Positions 42,783-51,768 of a stretch of DNA of 64,000 nucleotides are shown here, one piece after another. How positions within the stretch are numbered: position 1 is the first letter of the stretch; every line of letters begins with the position of its first letter. Origin of the DNA: Marvinbryantia formatexigens (lineage in GTDB: Bacteria; Bacillota; Clostridia; Oscillospirales; Ruminococcaceae); assembly GCA_021771035.1 (NCBI GenBank), contig JAETPU010000011.1:26800-90799 (forward strand), given 5' to 3'. The notes below the pieces were generated by a model. The model had not been told where the DNA came from and did not search any database. It was given only the letters and a program-made list of their open reading frames with translations. The position numbers were made by a program, and so were the translations under genes.

Positions 42783-43304
42783 CTAGAAGCGGTGGTACAC
42801 CACCGTCTCCTCCTGGGGGCGGAACTGGGTATGCCCGGGATAGGGCTTGGCGCCGGCGGCGGGATACCCCATCACCAGCAGGGCCACGGGCTCGATGGCC
42901 GTTGGAATGGAGAACTCCTCCCGCATGGCCTTCGGATCGAAGTACATCACCCAGGTGGAGCCGATTCCCAGGGAGGCGGCTTCCAGCATCATATGGGTGG
43001 CCACGATGCTGGCGTCGATATCCCCGCTGGATTTTCCGTCATAACCGCGGATCCAGCTTTCGTCCCGGCTGCAGCACACCAGCAGGGCCGCGGGAGCTCC
43101 AAAATGGCACTCCGTGCACCGGCGCAGCTTTTGCATATCCTGGGCATCATTCAGTACGAGGACGCGCTGGGGCTGGCGGTTGCAGGCGGTTGGGGCCAGG
43201 TGCCCGGCCCTCAGGATCCTTTGCAGGATCTCATCCTCGATGGGCCTGGAGTCAAAACTTCGTACGGAGTAGCGCTGTGCGGCCAAAGTTAAAAAATCTT
43301 CCAT
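42783..43304 (-). CDS. Nitroreductase family protein
   Basis: A 173-residue flavoprotein-type oxidoreductase. The start AAQRYSVRSFDSRPIEDEIL is the classic FMN-binding R-x-S-x-R of the family, followed by APTACNRQPQRVLVLND and the second FMN site DIDASIVATHMMLEAASLGIG, then PVALLVMGYPAAGAKP. It would use FMN and NAD(P)H to reduce nitro, quinone or other electrophilic substrates; the true substrate is unknown. The start at 43304 has GAAAGGACGG upstream; the extension to 43382 is not supported. Confidence 0.93.
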   Translation of the reverse strand: MEDFLTLAAQRYSVRSFDSRPIEDEILQRILRAGHLAPTACNRQPQRVLVLNDAQDMQKLRRCTECHFGAPAALLVCCSRDESWIRGYDGKSSGDIDASIVATHMMLEAASLGIGSTWVMYFDPKAMREEFSIPTAIEPVALLVMGYPAAGAKPYPGHTQFRPQEETVVYHRF

Positions 43305-43466
43305 TACAGTCGATCCGTCCTTTCTGAAAATGAAGCCGGTCTGGGAATCCCGGGTTGTAAAGGTGCGCCGGGGCCACGGCATAGCCCTTAGCTGGGACGC
43401 TTTTCGCTCTTCCAGTCTGTGCCGGAAAGGCCGGCCGGGTTTGGGGAGGGCGGCGCTGCCTAACGT

Positions 43467-44360
43467 CTAACACCGGTAGGTGCTGTCCAGAGCCTTGAGA
43501 TCCTTAAAGGTGTCGATTTCGATAATGTCCTCGAAGGTGCATCTGCGCACCTCGATATGGTAGCTGTCCCTAAAAAACTCCAGGGGAACCAAATCCCAGT
43601 AGCGCTCCTTGCCGCCGGGGCTTTTAAAAACTGTTTGGATGTGCCCGGCGAGCCGATCGCCGTCCGCCTGTGTCCAATAGGAGATGCCGTACATATGGCA
43701 GCAGTTCTCTCCGCCTACCTTGACCTTGGTAATGAGATCCCCGTCCACTTCAAAGCACCAGTCGTCAGTCACCGGCGTGGGAACGCCCAGGTAGTTGCTG
43801 CAGTACTGGTATTTCTGAATCAGCTTGGGGTTATACAGCACCAGATCCGCCTCCAGCACATAGGCGTTGCCCAACAGCTCCCTGGCAATATACGCGGAGG
43901 AGATGTTGTTGGCCTCATTGTACATGGGGTTCTCAATGAATTTCAGGTTGGGGTATTTGTATAACAGCTGGTCGAACTGCTCGCCCAAATAGCCCCGGAC
44001 AATGGTGACATCCTGGATTCCCGCGGCGTATACCGCGTCCAAAAGAGTGTCGATCATGCGCACACCCTTCACCCGAACCAGGGGCTTGGGAGTGTTGAGC
44101 GTTACCGGCACCAGCCTTGAGCCAAAGCCCGCCGCAATAAAGACCGCCCGCTTGACCCGGTACGGCTGAAGCGCCCTGCGGCCCTCGGCGGTGATGTTGT
44201 TTTCCCGCACCCAGCCCTGCGGGGCGAGCTGTTCCAGGGCCCTTTGGACCCGGGGCTCCTCCAGACCGGTTTCCCAGGAGATAACCTGGGCCTGGGGCGA
44301 TTTCAGATGAGTGGCCTCCAGATAACGTAAAACTTCAAATTGTTCTCTTGTGAGTTCCAT
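43467..44360 (-). CDS. Winged helix-nucleotidyltransferase fusion, LicC-like
   Basis: A 297-residue two-domain protein. Residues 1 to about 65 form a MarR-like winged helix (ELTREQFEVLRYLEATHLKS, then VQRALEQLAPQGWVRENNIT). The rest is a sugar/choline nucleotidyltransferase with the G-x-G-x-R-x-x-P signature (VFIAAGFGSRLVPVTLNTPK) and a NEANNISSAYIARELLGNAY segment as in LicC-type CTP:phosphocholine cytidylyltransferases. With two LicD genes and a flippase divergent from it, CDP-choline formation is plausible. The start is uncertain: ATG 44360 fits the domain edge, ATG 44402 adds 14 residues; neither has a clear ribosome site. Confidence 0.82.
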   Translation of the reverse strand: MELTREQFEVLRYLEATHLKSPQAQVISWETGLEEPRVQRALEQLAPQGWVRENNITAEGRRALQPYRVKRAVFIAAGFGSRLVPVTLNTPKPLVRVKGVRMIDTLLDAVYAAGIQDVTIVRGYLGEQFDQLLYKYPNLKFIENPMYNEANNISSAYIARELLGNAYVLEADLVLYNPKLIQKYQYCSNYLGVPTPVTDDWCFEVDGDLITKVKVGGENCCHMYGISYWTQADGDRLAGHIQTVFKSPGGKERYWDLVPLEFFRDSYHIEVRRCTFEDIIEIDTFKDLKALDSTYRC

Positions 44361-44402
44361 AGCTCTATTGGGGCTCTGAAAAACAGACCCCTGTCCCTCC
44401 AT

Positions 44403-44946
44403 TCCAACAGCGTACCAGGGACGCCGTTTGGTTACTTATAACTTAACGTTCAGCAAAACAATGTTTTGCTGTTCCGCCGTATGGCGACAGCAACGTTTAA
44501 CGCCGCACGTTTTTGCTGCATCTTACTTGTGCTGCATAAAAAGTGAAACTGCCCGCCATTCGGGATGTGGCAGCCTTTTGGCCAACACAGAAGCAATTGG
44601 TTATAATCACTGTTACTATAGCAGTTTTTTGGCAGATTGGAAAGGGAATTGCAAATTTTTAAGAATATTTGTGAATTTTTTGAAACCGGATGTTCAGGAA
44701 ATCGTAAACTTTCCGGTTCCATGGGGCCCTCAAGGCCGTCTGCGGCGGCGCGTTGCTTGTAAAGAGGGAGCCGATATGCTAAAATAAAGGGACATTTCCC
44801 GAAATAAAGCCGGATGACGGGAAAAGCGGACCGGTAACAAGGGCAGACGGATGATAGAGTTTCAAGAGAAGGGCGGCGCCCTTCTTTTTCGGGTTTGGGG
44901 CCGGCCGGGCAGGGCTGGAATAAACAGGAAGGGAACGGTCAATCCT
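44403..44946. other. Divergent regulatory region of the phosphocholine locus
   Basis: No gene seen. It contains a perfect inverted repeat CAGCAAAAC/GTTTTGCTG (44451-44471), a promoter-like ACTTATAACTTAAC tract (44434-44447) for the minus-strand gene, and the plus-strand promoter at 44757-44785. Confidence 0.6.
44757..44785 (+). promoter_or_regulatory. Candidate promoter of the LicD-flippase operon
   Basis: TTGTAA (44757-44762) and TAAAAT (44780-44785) with a 17-base spacer. Confidence 0.6.
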
Positions 44947-45786
44947 ATGGACAACAGTTATGGGAAACAGGCGGTTCAGGAGAAAATCCTGGAGATTGCC
45001 TGTGAGATAAAGCGGCTGTGCGAGAAGCATGGAATTCCGTACTATATCAGCGACGGCAGCTGTCTGGGCGCCGTGCGCCATGGGGGATTTATCCCCTGGG
45101 ACGATGACTTTGACATTGTGATGACCAGGGAAAACTATGAGCGCTTTGCCGAAATTGCCAAAAAAGAGCTGCAGGCGCCGTTTTTCTATCAGGATTCCGA
45201 GACGGATCCCGCCTATCCCTGCGTATTTGCCAAGGTGCGCAATTCCGATACCACATTTATTGAAGAGGACTTTGCCCATCTGCCCATCAACCATGGGATC
45301 TATGTGGACATCTTTTATATGACTGGTGTGCCGGATTCCAAATTTTTGGCCCGGTGGCACCAGTTTTGCGGGTTCCTCTCCTTCTTTTTTAAGGAATTCA
45401 CCCGCCTGCGCCGGGACGGCTATAAGCAAAACCTGTGTCAGCTGGCGCAGAAGACGGCAAAATTTCTCCATCTCAAAAAGCCGCTGGCCCGGTTTGGCCT
45501 CAGGCAGTATTGCCGCTGGCCCGCAGAGTCCTGCAAGGTTGTGAGCTATAGCATGGGTAAATTTGACTACCGGCAGACTACCATGGAGCGCCGCCTGTTC
45601 GGCACGCCCCGGGATATCCTCTTCGAGGGAATCCCGTTCTCCACAGTGGAGGATCCCCACGGGTACCTGACCCACCTGTATGGGGACTATATGCAGCTGC
45701 CGCCTGAGGAATCCCGCAGCAAAAAGATGCACGCACAGAGATTTGATACGAATGTGAGCTATAGGGAGTATATGCGCAATGAGTAA
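44947..45786 (+). CDS. LicD family phosphotransferase
   Basis: A 280-residue LicD-type enzyme that transfers phosphocholine or a similar group from a nucleotide donor to a cell-surface polysaccharide. The conserved core ISDGSCLGAVRHGGFIPWDD continues DFDIVM with the acidic metal-binding cluster, preceded by EIKRLCEKHGIPYY. Later YVDIFYM and FEGIPFSTVEDPHGYLTHLY match the family's C-terminal part. The ATG at 44947 has AGGAAGGGAAC upstream at long spacing. Its stop overlaps the flippase start by 8 bases, so the two are translationally linked. Confidence 0.92.
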   Translation: MDNSYGKQAVQEKILEIACEIKRLCEKHGIPYYISDGSCLGAVRHGGFIPWDDDFDIVMTRENYERFAEIAKKELQAPFFYQDSETDPAYPCVFAKVRNSDTTFIEEDFAHLPINHGIYVDIFYMTGVPDSKFLARWHQFCGFLSFFFKEFTRLRRDGYKQNLCQLAQKTAKFLHLKKPLARFGLRQYCRWPAESCKVVSYSMGKFDYRQTTMERRLFGTPRDILFEGIPFSTVEDPHGYLTHLYGDYMQLPPEESRSKKMHAQRFDTNVSYREYMRNE

Positions 45787-47185
45787 GGCCATCGATTTTC
45801 TCAAGACCTCCAGTATTTATCTGGTGGGAAATGTACTGGCAAAGCTGCTCTCCTTTCTGCTGCTTCCCCTGTACACCTCCAAGCTGGCGCCGGATGTGTT
45901 CGGCTTTTATAACCTTTCCATGAGCGTTTTGTCGGTTGTGCTTCCGTTTTTCTGCCTGGAGATCTGGTCCGGTGTGCTGCGTTTTATGCTCAACACCTCC
46001 CGCAAGGACGACAAGGAGCGCACCATCCTGTGCTCCTGGATTATTTTAGCGGTCTCCTTCTTTGTGTTTACCGTAGCGTTTTTGGTGGGAAAGTTTGTGA
46101 TGCACGTCCCCTATATCGGGTATATTTACGTCTATGCCATGGTGCAGAGCATCCAGTATGTGTACAACTCCATCGCCCGCGGCTATGGGGAGAATTTCCT
46201 GTATGCGGGCAGCGGGCTCATCTGCAGCTTTGTCACCCTGTCCGTCAACGTGCTGCTCATCACCGTATGCCATATGGGCATTGAATCCCTGTATCTGGCG
46301 GGGATCTTGGGCATGGCGGTGCAGGTGGTTGTCATCGAGGCCCGGGTCAAGAGCCTGGGCAAGCTGAGCCTGTCCCTGTTTGACTGGGGCTACCTCAAGG
46401 AGATGATCCGCTTCTCCGTTCCGCTGAGTTTAAATACTATTTGTTATTTCTTTGCTGGAAATTACAATTCTATCGTAATCTCCAGCCAGCTGGGGCTCAG
46501 CGAAAATGGGCTGTATTCTGTGGCGGGGCGCTTTGTCACAGTGCTCACCCTGCTGACCTCCTGCTTCAACCTGGCTCTGCAGGAGATGTCCTACCGGGCC
46601 AGCGGGGATAAAAACCGGGGACAGTTCTATTCCGCCAGCCTCAACTATTATTTTAAATTTATCACCATCGCCATCCTGGCGGTGATTCCGGCGGTCAAGG
46701 TGGTGTTCCCCTATTTTGTAAACGACGCCTACTCCGCGTCGCTGAGCGTGGTGCCGCTGTATTTTCTCTCCACGGTGGCCTCCAACTATGCCACCTGTCT
46801 GGGTAACTACTTTATGGCGGAGAAAAACACCAAGCCCCTGACCATCTCCCTGTTTGCGGCGGGTGTCATCAACTTCTGCCTGATTCATCTGCTGATCGGG
46901 CCAATGGGGATGCAGGCGTCCAATGTGGCCCTGTTTGTGGCCTTCGGCGTATCCTGTGTGCTGCGTCTGGTGATGTTTAAACGGATTGCGCCGGTTCATT
47001 TCGACTTTAAGTTTTTGGGAGTGTTCCTGGTGCTGTTCGGCGGGACGCTTCTCGTATTTTACAAAGCGGGGACGCTTCTCAACATTGTGTGGATCCTCCT
47101 GATGGGCGGCGTTTTCTTCTACTATTTCCGCAGCCTGCTCCTGCCGATAGTCTCGAAGGTCTGGCATAAGGTGGCCCGCCGGTAG
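45779..47185 (+). CDS. Polysaccharide biosynthesis flippase (Wzx/MurJ-like, MOP superfamily)
   Basis: A 468-residue polytopic protein with about 12-14 hydrophobic helices. The N terminus FLKTSSIYLVGNVLAKLLSF, then LLLPLYTSKLAPDVFGFYNL, is the signature opening of lipid-linked oligosaccharide flippases. It would move undecaprenyl-linked repeat units across the membrane, here presumably units decorated by the adjacent LicD enzymes. It starts within the end of the first licD-like gene and is followed after about 100 bases by the second. No polymerase or priming transferase is encoded in the window. Confidence 0.93.
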   Translation: MSKAIDFLKTSSIYLVGNVLAKLLSFLLLPLYTSKLAPDVFGFYNLSMSVLSVVLPFFCLEIWSGVLRFMLNTSRKDDKERTILCSWIILAVSFFVFTVAFLVGKFVMHVPYIGYIYVYAMVQSIQYVYNSIARGYGENFLYAGSGLICSFVTLSVNVLLITVCHMGIESLYLAGILGMAVQVVVIEARVKSLGKLSLSLFDWGYLKEMIRFSVPLSLNTICYFFAGNYNSIVISSQLGLSENGLYSVAGRFVTVLTLLTSCFNLALQEMSYRASGDKNRGQFYSASLNYYFKFITIAILAVIPAVKVVFPYFVNDAYSASLSVVPLYFLSTVASNYATCLGNYFMAEKNTKPLTISLFAAGVINFCLIHLLIGPMGMQASNVALFVAFGVSCVLRLVMFKRIAPVHFDFKFLGVFLVLFGGTLLVFYKAGTLLNIVWILLMGGVFFYYFRSLLLPIVSKVWHKVARR

Positions 47186-47282
47186 GGCCAAAGGCGGCTG
47201 TCTGCCGCCGGGATGGGGCAGGCTGAACCCGCATCGCCGCCGTTTGATGGCGCAACGCTACTTGGAAAGGATGTATGTTTCG

Positions 47283-48128
47283 ATGTCAGAACTGGAAATG
47301 ACGCGGCAAATCCAGCTCAAAGCGCTGGAATGCCTGCGGGAGGTCAAGCGGATTTGCCAGAAGAACGGGATCCCCTATTTTCTGAGCTGGGGGACGGCCT
47401 TGGGAGCCAAGCGGCACGGCGGGTTTATCCCCTGGGATGACGATGTGGATATCGGGATGTTTTATCCCGATTATCAGCGGTTTCTTGAGGCGTGCCAAGA
47501 GGATCTGAATACAGACTCCTTCTTTTTGCAGACACCCCAGACCGATCCCCACACCCTGATGCCCTATGCCAAGCTGCGCATGAACAATACCACATCCCTG
47601 GACCAGCGTTATTCCCACATTCCCATGCATTGGGGGCTGTGTATTGATATTTTTCCGCTTCGGTTTGCCCCGGATTCGCCGTTCAAACGCAAACAGCTGG
47701 TGTTCTGGGGGAAAATGGTACGTCTCACCCAGCAAAAGGAGATTGTCGGCGGTAGGAAGAGGAAAATTCTGGATTTGCTCAGCGCGGCGGCGGGCGGGGA
47801 TGAAAAGCTCAAGGCCCTGGCGGTCAAAAAAGTGGACAAGCTGTGTGTGGACCGCTGTGAGGCCAAGGATGTGTTCGATGTGGAGGGGATATCCGATCAG
47901 CGGATTTTCTATCCTATCTCCCTGGTGGAGCACACGAAGGAGCTCCGGTTTGAGGATGATACCTTCCCGTGCCCGGATCCGGTGGAGGACTATCTGAGCC
48001 ATCTTTACGGGGACTTTATGACCCCGCCTGTGCAGGGAGAACGCACCGGGCATACGGGAATTTTGATTGATTTGGAACATTCCTACCTGGATTATACGGA
48101 CAGTAAAAGGGAAACGGTTAAAAATTAA
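47283..48128 (+). CDS. LicD family phosphotransferase, second copy
   Basis: A 281-residue paralogue of the gene at 44947. The core is FLSWGTALGAKRHGGFIPWD, then DDVDIGMF, preceded by EVKRICQKNGIPYF; CIDIFPLRFAP and DDTFPCPDPVEDYLSHLYGD follow. The difference in the middle region suggests a distinct acceptor residue. I start it at ATG 47283 (MSELEMTRQIQLKALECL) after GAAAGGA; ATG 47244 is the alternative. It is the last gene of the operon and is followed by a terminator at 48133. Confidence 0.92.
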   Translation: MSELEMTRQIQLKALECLREVKRICQKNGIPYFLSWGTALGAKRHGGFIPWDDDVDIGMFYPDYQRFLEACQEDLNTDSFFLQTPQTDPHTLMPYAKLRMNNTTSLDQRYSHIPMHWGLCIDIFPLRFAPDSPFKRKQLVFWGKMVRLTQQKEIVGGRKRKILDLLSAAAGGDEKLKALAVKKVDKLCVDRCEAKDVFDVEGISDQRIFYPISLVEHTKELRFEDDTFPCPDPVEDYLSHLYGDFMTPPVQGERTGHTGILIDLEHSYLDYTDSKRETVKN

Positions 48129-48132
48129 AGAA

Positions 48133-48177
48133 AAAGCGCCCCGGCGCCGGAGGGATCCGGCTGGGGCGCTTTTTTTG
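48133..48177 (+). terminator. Rho-independent terminator of the LicD-flippase operon
   Basis: AAAGCGCCCC pairs with GGGGCGCTTT around a 20-base loop with a small inner stem (CCGG/CCGG), followed by TTTTT. Confidence 0.88.
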
Positions 48178-48560
48178 TCCGCTTATCCGAAATTCCAGCT
48201 CTGCCAAAAGCAGGCAGAGAAAGCTGTATCGGAGGGCCTTCTGCCGGAAACTCAGTGTTTGCGGAGAGATTCATATAGAATAGCACCGAGCGGTTCACCG
48301 CACAGGCGGGCGGTATTGAATGGAACTGATTTACCGGCAGCGGGCGTGCTGCGGATGGTATGATTCCGCTGCCTTTAAGGTGCAAGGCCGGTACCGGTGC
48401 GGCCCCTGCTTCCTTCGTTTCGGGGAACACAGGGGGCTGCGCGTTTCCTATGGGGAAAGCAGAAAAAACACTGTACATCTGCAAATGTGCGTGATAGGAT
48501 AACGGTAATATGGCATTTGAGCCGAGACAGCGGATTTTGTAACAGGAAAGGAGCCCAATT
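48178..48560. other. Gene-free stretch before the alpha-galactosidase gene
   Basis: About 380 bases with no supported gene or RNA. It presumably carries the promoter for the gene at 48561; no convincing hexamer pair was found. Confidence 0.45.
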
Positions 48561-50669
48561 ATGCCCAAGCGATTCGAGTTTTCAGAAAACGGACTGCACC
48601 TTGTCTTTGAGGTGGATGGGGAAAACCGTGTCCAGCTGCTGCACCTGGGAGCGCTGCCCTTTCAGGAGGAGAGCCTTCCGGCGGCGGCCCGCAGCCAGTG
48701 CGGGCTGATTCAGCTTCAGCTGGCAGGGCACAACCGACTGGAGCACCATGGCCTGCGCTATCTGGGAACCCTGCCGGGGGAGCAGCTCACCTATGTGCGC
48801 CATGAGGATACCCGCAATGCCCAGGGCCGTGTGCTCACCATCCGGCAGCGGGACGAGGAAACCGGACTTGCGGTGGAGTCGGTGTTTCAGTTCTATGACG
48901 GCGTCCCGGTGGTGCGCCTGTGCCATACCCTTGCGAATCCCACACAGGCGGAATTGGGAATTGAATATGTCTCCAGCCTGGCGCTCATGGGAATATCCAA
49001 GGAGGGCCAGCGCAGCGATGAGGAGAAGCTGCGACTGCATATTCCCCATAACGGCTGGACAGCGGAACTACAATGGTCGCAGAACACGCTCTCGCAGCTG
49101 GGCTTTCACCATGCGTCGCCCTCCGGGCTGTCCTCCAAGCGGATCCGCGTCACCAATGTGGGGTCCTGGTCCTGCGCGGAGTACCTGCCCATGGCCCTCT
49201 TGGAAAATTGTGAGAGCGGCACCTGTCTGTTCTGGCAGATTGAGCACAACGGCGGATGGCACTGGGAAATTTCTGACGTGCAGCACCAGCTGTGCCTGGT
49301 GGCATCGGGGCCCACGGATATCGAACACCAGTGGTATAAGCGCCTGGGGCCAGGGGAGACGTTTACCACGGTACCGGTCAGTGTGGGCTGCACGGCGGGC
49401 GGCTTTGACAGCGCCATGGGCGCCCTCACCCAATACCGGCGCAGGATCCGCCGGGATAACCGGGACAATCGGGAACTTCCGGTCATTTTCAACGATTATA
49501 TGAACTGCCTGTTCGGCGATCCCACTCCGGAAAAGCTGTTTCCGCTCATCGATGCCGCTGCCAAGGCAGGGTGCGAGGTGTTCTGCGTGGACTGCGGCTG
49601 GTATGACGACGGCCCCTGGTGGGACGGCGTTGGGGAATGGCTGCCCGCCAAGGGGCGCTTCCCCAACGGAATCCAGGAGATTACCCAGGCCATCCGGGAT
49701 AAGGGGATGGTGCCCGGGCTGTGGCTGGAAATTGAATCCATGGGCGTCAAGAGCCCGAAACTGGCTCAAACGGATGACAGCTGGTTTTTCACCCGTCATG
49801 ACAAACGGGTGCTGGACCGCTCCCGTTACCAGCTGGATTTCCGCAATCCCAAGGTCCGTCAGTTTGCCTGGGGCGTGATCCGCAGGCTGGTGGAGGAGTA
49901 CGGGGTCGGCTACATCAAGATGGATTATAACATCAACACGGGCCCGGGCACCGAGTACCAGTCCGACAGCCCAGGCGATGGCCTGCTGGAGCACAACAGG
50001 GCCTATTTGGCCTGGCTGGATGAGGTGTTTGCCGCCTATCCGGATTTGGTGATTGAAAACTGCTCCAGCGGCGGTATGCGCATGGACTATGCTATGCTCT
50101 CCCGGCACAGCATCCAATCCACCAGCGATCAAACCGATTACCGCCGCTATGCCTGCATCGCGGCGGCGGCGCCCTCCGCCGTGACGCCTGAGCAGGCTGC
50201 GGTTTGGAGCTATCCGCTGCAGGACGGCGATGAGGAGGAGACAATCTTCAATATGGTGAACGCCCTGCTGCTGCGGATTCATCAGAGCGGGCATTTGGCA
50301 AAGCTGTCTCCCCGGCGCTTGGAACTGGTGCGGCAGGGGATCTCCCTTTACCGTCAAATCCGCGGGGACCTGTGCCAAAGCGTCCCCTTCTGGCCGCTGG
50401 GGATGAGCACCTTTGAAAGCCCCTGGTGTGCTTTGGGGCTTCGGGCGGGCGCTAAGAGCTATATGGCTGTCTGGCGGGTGCACAGCGCAGAGGACACCTG
50501 CGAAGTTCCCATCCGGCACCTGAGGGGAAAGACTGTTAAAGCCCAGGTGTTATACCCTCAGGGGGATATGGACTGTTCGGTACAGTTTTATTCCGCCAGC
50601 GGAGTTTTGAGCGTACGTCTTCCCAGGGATACCACAGCCCGGCTGTTTTTGCTGACACAGGAGGGATAA
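48561..50669 (+). CDS. Alpha-galactosidase, GH36 family
   Basis: A 702-residue enzyme with GH36 domain order: N-terminal beta-supersandwich, central TIM barrel, C-terminal sandwich. Catalytic motifs are the nucleophile Asp in GYIKMDYNIN (near 455) and the acid/base region HSIQSTSDQTDYRR (near 522); VFCVDCGWYDDGPWWDGVGE, GLWLEIESMG and ENCSSGGMRMDY are barrel motifs of the family. It would cleave terminal alpha-1,6-galactose from raffinose-type sugars or plant glycans. No signal peptide is present, so it is cytoplasmic, but no sugar importer is adjacent. GAAAGGAG precedes the ATG. Confidence 0.93.
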   Translation: MPKRFEFSENGLHLVFEVDGENRVQLLHLGALPFQEESLPAAARSQCGLIQLQLAGHNRLEHHGLRYLGTLPGEQLTYVRHEDTRNAQGRVLTIRQRDEETGLAVESVFQFYDGVPVVRLCHTLANPTQAELGIEYVSSLALMGISKEGQRSDEEKLRLHIPHNGWTAELQWSQNTLSQLGFHHASPSGLSSKRIRVTNVGSWSCAEYLPMALLENCESGTCLFWQIEHNGGWHWEISDVQHQLCLVASGPTDIEHQWYKRLGPGETFTTVPVSVGCTAGGFDSAMGALTQYRRRIRRDNRDNRELPVIFNDYMNCLFGDPTPEKLFPLIDAAAKAGCEVFCVDCGWYDDGPWWDGVGEWLPAKGRFPNGIQEITQAIRDKGMVPGLWLEIESMGVKSPKLAQTDDSWFFTRHDKRVLDRSRYQLDFRNPKVRQFAWGVIRRLVEEYGVGYIKMDYNINTGPGTEYQSDSPGDGLLEHNRAYLAWLDEVFAAYPDLVIENCSSGGMRMDYAMLSRHSIQSTSDQTDYRRYACIAAAAPSAVTPEQAAVWSYPLQDGDEEETIFNMVNALLLRIHQSGHLAKLSPRRLELVRQGISLYRQIRGDLCQSVPFWPLGMSTFESPWCALGLRAGAKSYMAVWRVHSAEDTCEVPIRHLRGKTVKAQVLYPQGDMDCSVQFYSASGVLSVRLPRDTTARLFLLTQEG

Positions 50670-50732
50670 TCCTTTTGCTCCGGTGCGGAATCTCAGTTTT
50701 CCGGCCTATTGCTGCTACTGCAGGATGCCGGT

Positions 50733-51714
50733 TCACCGGGATGCCCTCAGTTTGGTTCTTTGCTTAGTCCCCAATATTGTTCCGACTACGGAGAATTGAA
50801 ACCTGTTTCAATTCTCATAAGGGATGCCGTACTACTAGGCCAAGAATGAACTACCCGCATCCCGGCGGCAGGGGCTTTGGGAAGGAATTGGATGAGAATT
50901 CCTATGGGTGAAAAATCCCCAATTCCAGAAATAGAGATACAACGAACTTCTACTGATACCAATTCAGAAAAACTACACTTTTAGTTTCCCTCTCCCTGCC
51001 CGCTTATGCCGCGGGGGCACCCCATTTCTGCGCAGTCAGAAATGGGGGAAAGAGCCGCCCAAGAGGGGAAAACCCCTCTTTGGGAACACCCCCTTGGGGG
51101 AGTTGAACACACTCAATCAGTAGAGGCTGGTAGAAAGTGAGGACCCGTAAACTCTCCTCACTTTCTAATGCCACTGATGCAAGTTTAGTTATTATTGCCG
51201 TCTATCAAGTAACTACCGTAACATCGGGGGTTCATCAAAGAAGGGGGCACCGGGATGCTCGCAGTTTAATTCTTGTCTTAGTCCCTCAGTGCCCTTAGAA
51301 GTTTCGGGCAAGCCCAAAACTTCCGTAGTCAATTCAAGTTCTGGCTATCAGATTACTGCCGTAACCCGGGGGTTCATCAAAACAGGGGGCTGGCCCCCTA
51401 CTTTGTGGCCTTTGGGTACTTTTCCCCCATGGGAAAGTACCGCCCCCGGCAGGGCTTGGGGTGGGAATTGGAGGATAGTTTTCTTGGGTGCAAATCACCC
51501 TATTTCATGCAAATTCAGAAAAACTACACTTTTAGTTTTCCTCTCCCTGCCCGCTTATGCCGCGGGGGCACCCCTTTTCTGCACGGCCAGAAAAGGGGGA
51601 AAGAGCCGCCAAAGAGGGGAGAACCCCTCTTTGGGAACACCCCCTTGGGGTAGTTCTTTGCACTCAATCAGTAGAGGCCAGAAAAAAGGTGAGAAAGTAA
51701 ACTTTCTCACCTTT
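50733..51714 (-). repeat. Modular hairpin repeat, copy C (two head-to-tail units)
   Basis: About 980 noncoding bases in the convergent gap between the alpha-galactosidase and epimerase genes, orientation opposite to copy B. Unit ends are marked by CACTCAATCAGTAGAGGC (about 51109 and 51661). Stems differ between units but pair: CCCCATTTCTG/CAGAAATGGGG (51020-51047) in C1, versus CCCCTTTTCTG-type in C2; AGAAAGTGAGGA/TCCTCACTTTCT (51132-51166) in C1, versus AAAGGTGAGAAAGT/ACTTTCTCACCTTT (51685-51714) in C2. Short open frames inside it are by-products. Confidence 0.9.
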
Positions 51715-51768
51715 AAATTTGAACCATGGATAACTTACATCGGAACCGGCGCGGCTTTGGGCGGCAGA

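Noticed and set aside
49068..50519. 483-codon minus-strand frame over the GH36 gene
   Set aside because: Antisense shadow of a clear alpha-galactosidase.
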